Assembly: GCF_009755605.1 (NCBI RefSeq)
Contig: NZ_WPNZ01000013.1
Coordinates: forward strand, 62,001 to 126,000
Length of the DNA: 64,000 bases
Source: Streptomyces typhae
GTDB taxonomy: Bacteria; Actinomycetota; Actinomycetes; Streptomycetales; Streptomycetaceae
Reading direction: 5' to 3'
Within the stretch, counting starts at the first letter, position 1, and each line of letters begins with the position of its first letter. Under the pieces are notes generated by a model that was not told the origin of the DNA, did not search any database, and saw only the letters and a list, made by a program, of their open reading frames with translations. Shown one piece after another: positions 16,515 to 23,547 of the stretch. The position numbers were made by a program, and so were the translations under genes.

Positions 16515-16547
16515 CACCGTCCGCGGTCAACTGCCATCCGCGATGAC

Positions 16548-16617
16548 GCATAGGTATGCGGCCGATCGAAAAGTCATTGACTGCTGATCGGCCGCATTCC
16601 TATGCTCGCCGCCCATG
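16548..16617 (+). promoter_or_regulatory. Promoter inside a 20-bp inverted repeat; probable leaderless start
   Basis: Arms at 16548-16567 (GCATAGGTATGCGGCCGATC) and 16586-16605 match as an inverted repeat at 19 of 20 positions, around 18 bases. TTGACT at 16577-16582 and TATGCT at 16601-16606 are 18 bases apart, a good housekeeping-sigma promoter. Only eight bases separate the -10 box from ATG 16615, so transcription should begin at or next to the start codon. The right arm covers the spacer and -10, so a bound protein would block the promoter. Confidence 0.72.
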
Positions 16618-17238
16618 GAGCTGATCCAGCACACCCCGGACCTCTCGGCGTACCTCGCCGCGGACGAGGCCATCGACCACACCCACCCCTTGGTGCGGGA
16701 CACGGCGGCCCGCCTGTCCGCGGACGCCCCCGACGCCCACGCCTACGCCCGCGCCGCCTTCGAGTTCGTCCGCGACACGATCCCGCACTCCGCGGACGCC
16801 GGTGACATGCGGGTCACCTGGCGCGCCTCCGACGTCCTCGCGCAGCGCACCGGCATCTGCCACGCCAAGGCCCACGCCCTCGCGGCGCTGCTGCGCGCCG
16901 AGCGCATCCCCACGGCGCTGTGCTACCAGCGCCTGACGCACGACGACGGCAGCGGCTTCGTCCTGCACGGCCTCGTCGCCGTGCGTCTCGACGACGCCTG
17001 GCACCGGCAGGACTGCCGCGGCAACAAGGCGGGCGTGGACGCGCAGTTCTCCCTGACCGGTGAGCGCCTCGCGTTCCCCGTCGACGCGGCGGCCGGAGAG
17101 GTCGACCACCCGACGCTGTTCGCCGCGCCCCACCCCGTGGTCCTGGACGCCCTCATGCGGGCCCCGGACCGGCCGTACCTGTGGAAGACGCTGCCCGACG
17201 AGCTGCCCGGGCAGGAAAAGTTCAGTGAGGTGCACTGA
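16615..17238 (+). CDS. Transglutaminase-like cysteine protein
   Basis: A 207-residue protein. The transglutaminase-core triad is visible: Cys82 in RTGICHAKAHALAALLR, His118 in FVLHGLVAV and Asp133 in WHRQDCRGN. The length equals the bare transglutaminase-like domain with no signal peptide, so it should be cytoplasmic. Members include amidases, proteases and peptide-modifying enzymes. The start has no Shine-Dalgarno sequence, in keeping with a leaderless mRNA. A B3/B4 protein gene follows 50 bases on and may be linked in function. Confidence 0.84.
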   Translation: MELIQHTPDLSAYLAADEAIDHTHPLVRDTAARLSADAPDAHAYARAAFEFVRDTIPHSADAGDMRVTWRASDVLAQRTGICHAKAHALAALLRAERIPTALCYQRLTHDDGSGFVLHGLVAVRLDDAWHRQDCRGNKAGVDAQFSLTGERLAFPVDAAAGEVDHPTLFAAPHPVVLDALMRAPDRPYLWKTLPDELPGQEKFSEVH

Positions 17239-17288
17239 GTGGTGCCCTATGCTGTACTTCCGTCGACTTCCGCGAACCTAGGCAGACC

Positions 17289-17978
17289 ATGACGCTCACC
17301 CTGACCGTGTCCGACGAGGTGCGCACGCTCGCGCCCGGCTTCTCCCATGTCGCGATCGAGGCGTACGACCTCGTCAACGGCCCCAGCACGGACGGCACGT
17401 CGGCGCTGCTCGACGACGCGGCTCGCCGCCTCGCCGCCCGCCTCGACGGGCGCGCCCCGCACGAGGACCCGCACATGGCCGCCTGGCGCGCCGCGTACAC
17501 GGCCTTCGGCGCCAAGCCCTCGCGCACCCGCAACTCCGCGGAGGCGCTGGCCAAGCGGGCGCTCGCGGACGGGGGGCTGCCGCGGATCAACGCCCTCGTC
17601 GACGTCTACAACGCGGTCAGCGTCGCCCGGCTCGTCCCCGTCGGCGGTGAGGACCTGGACCTCGTCGAGGGCGGCATGCGGCTCGTGCGCGCGAGCGGCG
17701 ACGAGGACTTCGTGACCGCGGCGGCGGGGGAGCGGACCGTCGAGCACCCCGAACCCGGTGAGGTCGTCTGGTGCGACGAGCGGGGCGTCACGTGCCGCCG
17801 CTGGAACTGGCGGCAGGGACCCCGCACCCGGCTCACCGAGGAGAGCGTGAACGCGATCTTCCTGCTCGAGGGCATGGGCCCGGACGCGGGCCTTCAGGCG
17901 GCGGGCGCCGAACTCGCCGAGCTGCTCGCGAAGGTCAGCCCCGGGGCACGGATCACCGTGCACGCGCCCCTCGGCTGA
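17289..17978 (+). CDS. B3/B4 tRNA-binding domain protein
   Basis: A 229-residue protein made essentially of a B3/B4 domain, as in the beta subunit of phenylalanyl-tRNA synthetase. HMAAWRAAYTAFGAKPSRTRNSAEAL and LPRINALVDVYNAVSVA are characteristic, and EVVWCDERGVTCRRWNWRQG is the later strand pair. Free-standing B3/B4 proteins are proposed to edit mischarged tRNA or bind amino acids. A probable -10 TATGCT lies at about 17249 without a clear -35. Its stop codon falls inside the first unit of a tandem repeat. Confidence 0.82.
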   Translation: MTLTLTVSDEVRTLAPGFSHVAIEAYDLVNGPSTDGTSALLDDAARRLAARLDGRAPHEDPHMAAWRAAYTAFGAKPSRTRNSAEALAKRALADGGLPRINALVDVYNAVSVARLVPVGGEDLDLVEGGMRLVRASGDEDFVTAAAGERTVEHPEPGEVVWCDERGVTCRRWNWRQGPRTRLTEESVNAIFLLEGMGPDAGLQAAGAELAELLAKVSPGARITVHAPLG

Positions 17979-18059
17979 GCCGTGGCCTGGGGCCCCCTGA
18001 GCCGCATCCGGATCTCCGTGAGCCGGATCCGCGTCCCCGTGCGCCGGGTCCGGGCTCCC
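17975..18059. repeat. 21-bp tandem repeat between convergent genes, overlapping a stop codon
   Basis: Units lie at 17975-17996 (22 bases), 17997-18017, 18018-18038 and 18039-18059, each opening CTGAGCCG, GTGAGCCG or GTGCGCCG. The first unit contains the TGA stop of the B3/B4 gene (17976-17978). The array fills the gap before the convergent acyltransferase gene. Confidence 0.75.
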
Positions 18060-18066
18060 GGGTGGC

Positions 18067-18798
18067 TCAGCCGGCCGCCTCGGCCGCCCGGACCTCGGCG
18101 GGCGTCGGGGCCGTGCCGCCGAGGTGGGCCGGCATCCACCAGGTGTCGTCCGTGCCCTTCGGGCGTACGGGGTAGGCGCGCTGCGCGGCCTCCAGGAGCT
18201 CCTGGCAGCGCTCGCGCAGCCGCCGGGTGATCGCGCCCGCGTACTGGTCCTTGGGCGCCTCGATGCCCTCGCCGACGCGGATCGTGATCGGGATGTGCTG
18301 CCGCTTGAAGTTGCGCGGGTGCCCCTTGGTCCACAGCCGCTGCGTGCCCCACAGCGCCATCGGGATCAGCGGGACGCCCGCTTCCTGGGCGAGGCGCGCG
18401 GCGCCCGACTTGAAGGACTTCAGCGTGAACGACTGCGAGATCGTCGCCTCGGGGAAGACTCCGACGATCTCGCCGGAGCGCAGCGACTCCAGGGCGTGGG
18501 CGTAGGCCGTCTCACCCTGCTTGCGATCCACCGGGATGTGCTTCATGCCCCGCATCAGCGGGCCCGAGATCTTGTGGCGGAACACCGACTCCTTGGCCAT
18601 GAAGCGCACCAGGCGCTTCTGGGGCAGCGCGGCGAGGCCGTCGAAGATGAAGTCCAGGTAGCTGATGTGATTGCTGACCAGGACCGCCCCGCCCGCACGC
18701 GGAATGTTCTCGGAGCCCTTGCAGTCGATCTTCAGGTCCAGGGCCTTGAAGAAGGTTTTGGCGGCGCCGACGACCGGTCGGTAGACGAGTTCTGCCAT
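18067..18798 (-). CDS. 1-acyl-sn-glycerol-3-phosphate acyltransferase (PlsC-like)
   Basis: A 243-residue acyltransferase. Motif I is SNHISYLDF with His44 and Asp49 (H-x4-D). Motif III is VGVFPEATIS, a variant of the usual FPEGTRS, and motif IV is VPLIPMALWG. It should acylate lysophosphatidic acid at the inner membrane face. A TACGGATCCGTA palindrome lies 58 bases upstream of its start, suggesting regulation of lipid synthesis. Confidence 0.87.
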   Translation of the reverse strand: MAELVYRPVVGAAKTFFKALDLKIDCKGSENIPRAGGAVLVSNHISYLDFIFDGLAALPQKRLVRFMAKESVFRHKISGPLMRGMKHIPVDRKQGETAYAHALESLRSGEIVGVFPEATISQSFTLKSFKSGAARLAQEAGVPLIPMALWGTQRLWTKGHPRNFKRQHIPITIRVGEGIEAPKDQYAGAITRRLRERCQELLEAAQRAYPVRPKGTDDTWWMPAHLGGTAPTPAEVRAAEAAG

Positions 18799-18855
18799 GG
18801 GTGGGGAGGGCCCTTCGTCTCTGCCAGAGGAGCGGCCTTTGGCACAAAGCTAAGT

Positions 18856-18877
18856 TACGGATCCGTAGGGTCTACGG
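18856..18877. promoter_or_regulatory. 12-bp palindrome plus half-site upstream of the acyltransferase
   Basis: TACGGATCCGTA (18856-18867) is a perfect palindrome, and a further TACGG half-site follows at 18873-18877. It lies in the divergent region between the acyltransferase and thioredoxin-like genes and is a plausible binding site for a lipid regulator. No -10/-35 pair could be fixed with confidence. Confidence 0.4.
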
Positions 18878-19070
18878 CTCCGCCAGATCGTGCCCCAAGA
18901 ACGAGCGGCAGGCCAGCGGTGGTGCCCGTATCTCAGGAGATTCTCGTCACGTCGGAATCTTTCCGCGGGTGCGGGTGCTCCAAGTAAAGACGTATGCGGT
19001 GCCCCGGGGCCAGGGGCGGGTCGACGCTCCCCGCCGGGGAGCGGCAGGAGGGGCGAAAGGTGGCAGGGGC

Positions 19071-19394
19071 GTGACAGCAGCGCACGGGGAACGGCTCGGA
19101 GCGGGTGAACTCGGGGCGGAGCTGGGCGCGAAGGCCACCCTCGTGCAGTTCTCCAGCGCCTTCTGCCAGCCGTGCCGGGCCACGCGGCGGGTCCTCGCGG
19201 ACGTCGCCGCCATGGTGCCCGGCGTGGCGCACGTGGAGATCGACGCGGAGGGCGCCCTCGACCTCGTCCGCGCGCTGCGCGTCGACAGCACACCGACGGT
19301 CCTCGTGCTCGACGCCGACGGTCGCGTCGTGCGCCGCGCGGCGGGACAGCCCCGCAAGGCGGACGTGATCGCGGCACTGGGGGCGGCGGTTTGA
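19071..19394 (+). CDS. Thioredoxin-like protein
   Basis: A 107-residue thioredoxin-fold protein, started at GTG 19071 with AAAGGTGG upstream. The active site is FCQPC (Cys32, Cys35) in LVQFSSAFCQPCRATRRVL, differing from the classical WCGPC. The cis-proline loop is DSTPTVLV. It should be a cytoplasmic disulfide reductant or adaptor. Upstream, GGAAT (18954-18958) and GCT (18977-18979) are 18 bases apart, close to the GGAAT-N18-GTT promoter of the thiol-stress sigma factor SigR. That reading is tentative. Confidence 0.85.
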   Translation: MTAAHGERLGAGELGAELGAKATLVQFSSAFCQPCRATRRVLADVAAMVPGVAHVEIDAEGALDLVRALRVDSTPTVLVLDADGRVVRRAAGQPRKADVIAALGAAV

Positions 19395-19465
19395 ACCGGA
19401 CCCCGGTGGTGACACGTGCCCCTGTGCACACTCACGTGACGGATCTTTCACATCCCGGTACGCAC

Positions 19466-19495
19466 TTGACTGCACATGCCATCTGTCGTCAGCCT
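19466..19495 (+). promoter_or_regulatory. Possible promoter for the cysteine-rich leader peptide
   Basis: TTGACT (19466-19471) is followed after 18 bases by CAGCCT (19490-19495), a weak -10. ATG 19502 comes six bases later, which would make the leader mRNA leaderless, as reported for mycobacterial cysteine leader ORFs. Confidence 0.4.
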
Positions 19496-19501
19496 GCTGA
19501 C

Positions 19502-19582
19502 ATGCCCCCGGAGCTCCTTCTCTTCGAGCGTGTCCACGTGGACCTCGCGCGCCATGCCAGCGCGCGCTGTTGTCGGCGCTGA
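19502..19582 (+). CDS. Cysteine-rich leader peptide ahead of flavin reductase
   Basis: A 26-residue ORF reading MPPELLLFER then VHVDLARHASARCC and RR. The R-x-HVDL-x-R-x-A-S-A pattern ending in Cys is the signature of the short 'putative leader peptides' found before sulfur genes in Streptomyces. Related Cys-rich leaders in mycobacteria act as cysteine-responsive attenuators. The two Cys codons (19568-19573) lie in self-complementary sequence: CAGCGC at 19558-19563 can pair with GCGCTG at either 19564-19569 or 19576-19581. The flavin reductase starts 45 bases after the stop, so ribosome stalling at Cys codons could control it. Confidence 0.7.
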   Translation: MPPELLLFERVHVDLARHASARCCRR

Positions 19583-19627
19583 GCAGCCACGGACCCGCTC
19601 GTACCTCCTGCAGAAGGACACAACTCC

Positions 19628-20134
19628 ATGACGGCCACGCCCGATCTCTCCACCCACAGGCTCGCAGGACCGGAGCTGCTGCGCTCCGTCTTCCGGCAGC
19701 ACGCGGCCGGAGTCGCCGTGATCACCGCCCGGGGCCAGGACCCCGTCGGCTTCACCGCCACCTCGCTCACGTCGGTCTCCGCCGAGCCGCCGATGATCTC
19801 GTTCGGCATCGGCACCGGCGCCTCCAGCTGGCCTGCGGTGTCCCGGGCCGAACACGTCGGCGTGCACCTCCTCGGCGAACACCAGCAGGACCTCGCCGCC
19901 ACCTTCGCGCGCAGCGGCGCCGACCGCTTCGGCGCGCCCACGCGCTGGTTCGAGGGGCCGCACGGCGTGCCCGTGCTCGACGGCGTGCTCGCCTGGCTGG
20001 TGTGCCGGATCGTGGCGCGGGTGCCCGCGGGCGACCACCGGGTGGTGCTCGCCGAGGCCGTCGTCGGGGACCCCGCGGGGGCGGGCCGCCCGCTCCTCTA
20101 CCACCAGGGGCGTTTCAACGCGCTGCGCGACTGA
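19628..20134 (+). CDS. Flavin reductase family protein
   Basis: A 168-residue FMN-binding split-barrel protein. VFRQHAAGVAVITARG and PVGFTATSLTSVSAEPPMISFGI are the standard opening of flavin reductases that supply reduced FMN to two-component monooxygenases. The leader peptide just upstream suggests cysteine or sulfur control, which would fit a sulfonate monooxygenase partner. No monooxygenase gene is in this window. Confidence 0.87.
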   Translation: MTATPDLSTHRLAGPELLRSVFRQHAAGVAVITARGQDPVGFTATSLTSVSAEPPMISFGIGTGASSWPAVSRAEHVGVHLLGEHQQDLAATFARSGADRFGAPTRWFEGPHGVPVLDGVLAWLVCRIVARVPAGDHRVVLAEAVVGDPAGAGRPLLYHQGRFNALRD

Positions 20135-20199
20135 GGCGTGCCCGGTGACGGGTGGTGCGCACGGTTACGGAGCGTTGCGAAGGTCACAGTTCAAAGCGC

Positions 20200-20236
20200 T
20201 TGCTCAGCGGGAACATACTGGGTGTACTCATGAGTA
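20200..20236 (+). promoter_or_regulatory. etfBA promoter with overlapping palindrome
   Basis: TTGCTC (20200-20205) and TGTACT (20223-20228) are 17 bases apart, a reasonable housekeeping promoter. The perfect palindrome TACTCATGAGTA (20225-20236) overlaps the -10 and the likely start of transcription. It is about 130 bases upstream of etfB. Confidence 0.5.
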
Positions 20237-20365
20237 ATATTCCGGTGGGGGCGGCGGCCGCCCCGACCGGGATCCGCCGCTTGAGGCGCATATGCTGCCT
20301 GCAGGAAGGCAGTAGCCGTTGCCAAGGCAGCAGCCCAGTAATGACGATGCAGTAGGAGAGCCGGC

Positions 20366-21163
20366 GTGAGCTTGAGGATCGTTGTCTGTGTGAAGTACGT
20401 GCCCGACGCCACCGGCGACCGGCACTTCGCCGAGGACCTGACCGTCGACCGCGACGACGTGGACGGCCTGCTCTCGGAGCTCGACGAGTACGCGGTCGAG
20501 CAGGCCCTGCAGATCAAGGAGGCGGCGGACGACGACGCCGAGATCACGGTCCTCACCGTCGGTCCCGAGGACGCCAAGGACGCGCTGCGCAAGGCCCTTT
20601 CGATGGGTGCCGACAAGGCCGTCCACGTCGAGGACGACGACCTGCACGGCACGGACGTCATGGGAACCTCGCTGGTGCTCGCCAAGGCCGTCGAGGAGAC
20701 CGGCTACGACCTCGTCATCGCCGGCATGGCCTCCACGGACGGCACCATGGGCGTGCTGCCCGCGATCCTCGCCGAGCGTCTGGGCGTTCCGCAGGTGACG
20801 CTGCTCTCCGAGGTGTCCGTCGAGGGCGGCGCGGGCGGCGTGGTCAAGGGCCGCCGCGACGGCGACACCGCCTCGGAGCAGCTGGAGGCGTCCCTGCCGG
20901 CCGTCGTGTCCGTGACGGACCAGTCGGGCGAGGCCCGCTACCCGTCCTTCAAGGGCATCATGGCCGCCAAGAAGAAGCCGGTGCAGTCGCTCGACCTGGA
21001 CGACCTGGACATCGACGCCGAGACCGTCGGCCTCGAAGGCGCCTGGACCAAGGTCGAGTCCGCCACCGAGCGCCCCGCGCGCACCGCGGGCACGATCGTC
21101 AAGGACGAGGGCGAGGGCGGCAAGCAGCTCGCGGCCTACCTCGCGGAGCAGAAGTTCATCTAG
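20366..21163 (+). CDS. etfB: Electron transfer flavoprotein beta subunit
   Basis: A 265-residue protein started at GTG 20366 with GGAGAG upstream. VCVKYVPDATGDR, LDEYAVEQALQIKE and GMASTDGTMGVLPAILAERLG are typical of EtfB; the last contains the AMP/FAD-contact region. With EtfA it takes electrons from acyl-CoA and related dehydrogenases and passes them to the ETF:quinone oxidoreductase. The etfA gene follows 100 bases downstream in the usual B-A order. Confidence 0.93.
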   Translation: MSLRIVVCVKYVPDATGDRHFAEDLTVDRDDVDGLLSELDEYAVEQALQIKEAADDDAEITVLTVGPEDAKDALRKALSMGADKAVHVEDDDLHGTDVMGTSLVLAKAVEETGYDLVIAGMASTDGTMGVLPAILAERLGVPQVTLLSEVSVEGGAGGVVKGRRDGDTASEQLEASLPAVVSVTDQSGEARYPSFKGIMAAKKKPVQSLDLDDLDIDAETVGLEGAWTKVESATERPARTAGTIVKDEGEGGKQLAAYLAEQKFI

Positions 21164-21263
21164 ACGCTGCCCCGCGGGCCAGAAGTTCATCCGAGCTTCG
21201 GTCACCCGACCCCATCCCGCTCGTCACTGGCGATCTTTCGTACCCGCAGGAGATTGAAGTCCC

Positions 21264-22226
21264 ATGGCTGAAGTTCTCGTCTACGTCGACCACGTCGACG
21301 GCGCCGTCCGCAAGCCCACCCTGGAGCTGCTGACGCTGGCCCGCCGCATCGGCGAGCCCGTCGCCGTCGCCCTCGGCGCCGGCGCCGAGGCCACCGCCGC
21401 CACGCTCGCCGAGCACGGCGCGGTCAAGGTCCTCACCGCCGACGCCCCCGAGTTCGCCGACTACCTGGTCGTACCGAAGGTGGACGCACTGCAGGCCGCG
21501 CACGCCGCCGTGTCCCCGGCCGCGGTGCTCGTGCCCTCGTCCGCCGAGGGCAAGGAGATCGCGGCGCGCCTCGCGGTCCGCATCGAGTCCGGCATCATCA
21601 CCGACGCCGTCGACCTGGAGGCCGGTGACGAGGGTCCGGTGGCGACGCAGTCCGTGTTCGCGGCCGCGTACACCACCAAGTCCCGGATCAGCAAGGGCAC
21701 CCCGGTCATCACCGTGAAGCCCAACTCGGCCCCGGTCGAGGCCGCCCCCGCCGCGGGCGCGGTCGAGGCCCTGTCCGTGTCGTTCTCGGAGCAGGCCACC
21801 GGCACCAAGGTCACCTCGCGCACCCCGCGCGAGTCGACCGGACGCCCGGAGCTGACCGAGGCCGCGATCGTGGTCTCCGGCGGCCGCGGTGTCAACGGCG
21901 CCGAGAACTTCGCGATCATCGAGGCGCTCGCCGACTCGCTCGGTGCCGCCGTCGGCGCCTCCCGCGCCGCGGTCGACGCCGGCTGGTACCCGCACTCCAA
22001 CCAGGTCGGCCAGACCGGCAAGTCCGTGTCGCCGCAGCTGTACGTCGCCTCCGGCATCTCCGGCGCGATCCAGCACCGCGCCGGCATGCAGACCTCGAAG
22101 ACCATCGTGGCCGTCAACAAGGACGCCGAGGCCCCGATCTTCGACCTGGTCGACTACGGCGTGGTCGGCGACCTCTTCGAGGTCGTCCCGCAGCTCACCG
22201 AAGAGGTCAAGTCCCGCAAGGGCTGA
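21264..22226 (+). CDS. etfA: Electron transfer flavoprotein alpha subunit
   Basis: A 320-residue protein. The C-terminal FAD-binding region is complete: IVVSGGRGVNGAENF, GASRAAVDAGWYPHSNQVGQTGKSVSP and YVASGISGAIQHRAGM, followed by IVAVNKDAEAPIF. The N-terminal domain pairs with EtfB. Cotranscription with etfB is likely, and a hairpin follows the stop. Confidence 0.94.
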   Translation: MAEVLVYVDHVDGAVRKPTLELLTLARRIGEPVAVALGAGAEATAATLAEHGAVKVLTADAPEFADYLVVPKVDALQAAHAAVSPAAVLVPSSAEGKEIAARLAVRIESGIITDAVDLEAGDEGPVATQSVFAAAYTTKSRISKGTPVITVKPNSAPVEAAPAAGAVEALSVSFSEQATGTKVTSRTPRESTGRPELTEAAIVVSGGRGVNGAENFAIIEALADSLGAAVGASRAAVDAGWYPHSNQVGQTGKSVSPQLYVASGISGAIQHRAGMQTSKTIVAVNKDAEAPIFDLVDYGVVGDLFEVVPQLTEEVKSRKG

Positions 22227-22239
22227 CCCCTGCGGCCCC

Positions 22240-22274
22240 CGCCCCCGCTGCCGCCGCGTGCGGTGGCGGGGGCG
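22240..22274 (+). terminator. Hairpin after etfA
   Basis: Arms 22240-22254 and 22260-22274 (CGCCCCCGCTGCCGC against GCGGTGGCGGGGGCG) pair at 13 of 15 positions around five bases, starting 14 bases after the etfA stop. Confidence 0.6.
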
Positions 22275-22302
22275 CGTGCGTTCACGGCGTGCGGGCGTGT
22301 GC

Positions 22303-22358
22303 GTTCACAGCGGCGGGCCGCCCGCGTTCACAGCGGCGGGCCGCCCGCGTTCACAGCG
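22303..22358. repeat. 23-bp tandem repeat overlapping the endonuclease-family stop codon
   Basis: Two identical 23-base units (22303-22325 and 22326-22348, beginning GTTCACAGCGGCGGG) are followed by ten bases of a third. The TCA in each unit is a copy of the stop codon (22351-22353) of the minus-strand gene, so the gene end was duplicated outward. Confidence 0.85.
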
Positions 22359-23253
22359 TGAGGCTCGCCTGCACCGGCAGGTGGTCGCTCGGGAACTGGC
22401 CGCCGAGCGAGAACGTGTTGATCGCCGCCGCGTGCACGCGGGCCGCCGGGGTCGCGAGGATCCAGTCGATGCGGTCGCCGTCGGGCACCAGCGGCTTGTA
22501 GCCGTGGAACGTCGCGTACTGCTTGCTGCGCTCGTCCGCGGCGTCCCAGGTGTCGACCAGGCCGGCGCCCAGCATCGTCTCGTACACCGGGTTCTTGTGG
22601 GCCGCGACGTTGAAGTCCCCCGTGACGATCAGCGGCAGGGACCGGTCGAGGACACTGATGCGGTCGGTGATCAGATGCGCGGCACGTGTACGTGCGTACT
22701 GGCTGTGGTTGTCCAGGTGGGTGTTGAGGAAGTAGAACTCGTCGTCCGTGCGCCGGTCCAGGAAGCGGACCCAGGTCACCATGCGGATCGAGCCGCCGCC
22801 CCAGGTGTTGGAGCCGATCACGTCCGGCGTGTCCGAGAGCCAGAAGTGGTCGTAGGCGACGGGCAGCAGCCTGCGCCGGTCGTAGAAGACCGTCATGAAC
22901 TCGTCGCGGCTGCCGCCCGCGCGGCCCGTGCCGACCCATTCGTAGTGCTGCCCGAGGTCCTCGGCGATGTCGAGGACCTGCCCGTACAGACCCTCCTGGG
23001 AACCCACCACGTGCGGTCGTGCCCGCCGCAGCAGCTCCCGCGTCACGGGCCTGCGGTCGGCCCAGGTGTTGGGCGGGGTGGCGCCCGCGTAGCGGAGGTT
23101 GAAGGACATCACCTCCAGGCGGCGGCCCGGCCGCTGGGACGCGTGGGCGGGCGTCGCCGCAAGCGCGGTCGCGAGCAGCGGGACCGTGACGGCCGCCGCG
23201 GCCGCAGCGGTCTGCAGGCCGGAACGGCGGGTCACTCGGGTCTCTGTCGGCAC
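22351..23253 (-). CDS. Secreted endonuclease/exonuclease/phosphatase-family protein
   Basis: A 300-residue protein started at GTG 23253, with AAGGAG six bases upstream; the longer open frame lacks an RBS. Residues 1-38 form a signal peptide with twin arginines (VTRRSGLQTAAAAA), possibly Tat-dependent. The DNase I-like core has MSFNLRYAG, SQEGLYGQ (catalytic Glu), FLNTHLDNHS, VTGDFNVAAH, DRIDWIL and PSDHLPV, giving the full set of metal and His residues. It would act outside the cell on nucleic acid, phospholipid or inositol phosphate; the substrate cannot be told. Confidence 0.87.
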   Translation of the reverse strand: MPTETRVTRRSGLQTAAAAAAVTVPLLATALAATPAHASQRPGRRLEVMSFNLRYAGATPPNTWADRRPVTRELLRRARPHVVGSQEGLYGQVLDIAEDLGQHYEWVGTGRAGGSRDEFMTVFYDRRRLLPVAYDHFWLSDTPDVIGSNTWGGGSIRMVTWVRFLDRRTDDEFYFLNTHLDNHSQYARTRAAHLITDRISVLDRSLPLIVTGDFNVAAHKNPVYETMLGAGLVDTWDAADERSKQYATFHGYKPLVPDGDRIDWILATPAARVHAAAINTFSLGGQFPSDHLPVQASLTL

Positions 23254-23547
23254 GCGGTCTCCTTCGTTCGGTCGCGGTGTGGCCGGGGCGGTGTGGCCAG
23301 GATGGTGTCCGGAGCGGGGCCCGGCGAGGGCGCGCGCGTGATCCGGCCACCCGCAGCCGGGGCGTCCGGCGGGCGCGCGCTCGCTGTGGAGTGTGCCCAT
23401 CGGAGTGTGGCGGTGGTAGCTGAGACACGCGTGAACGCGCGGGGTCCGGCACACGAGAAGGTGTTGACCAGCGCGAAGGTGCACGGATAACTTCACCATA
23501 CGGATTCATGATTCCGGCAAGCGGAAACGACTGTGGAGGGTGCACGG

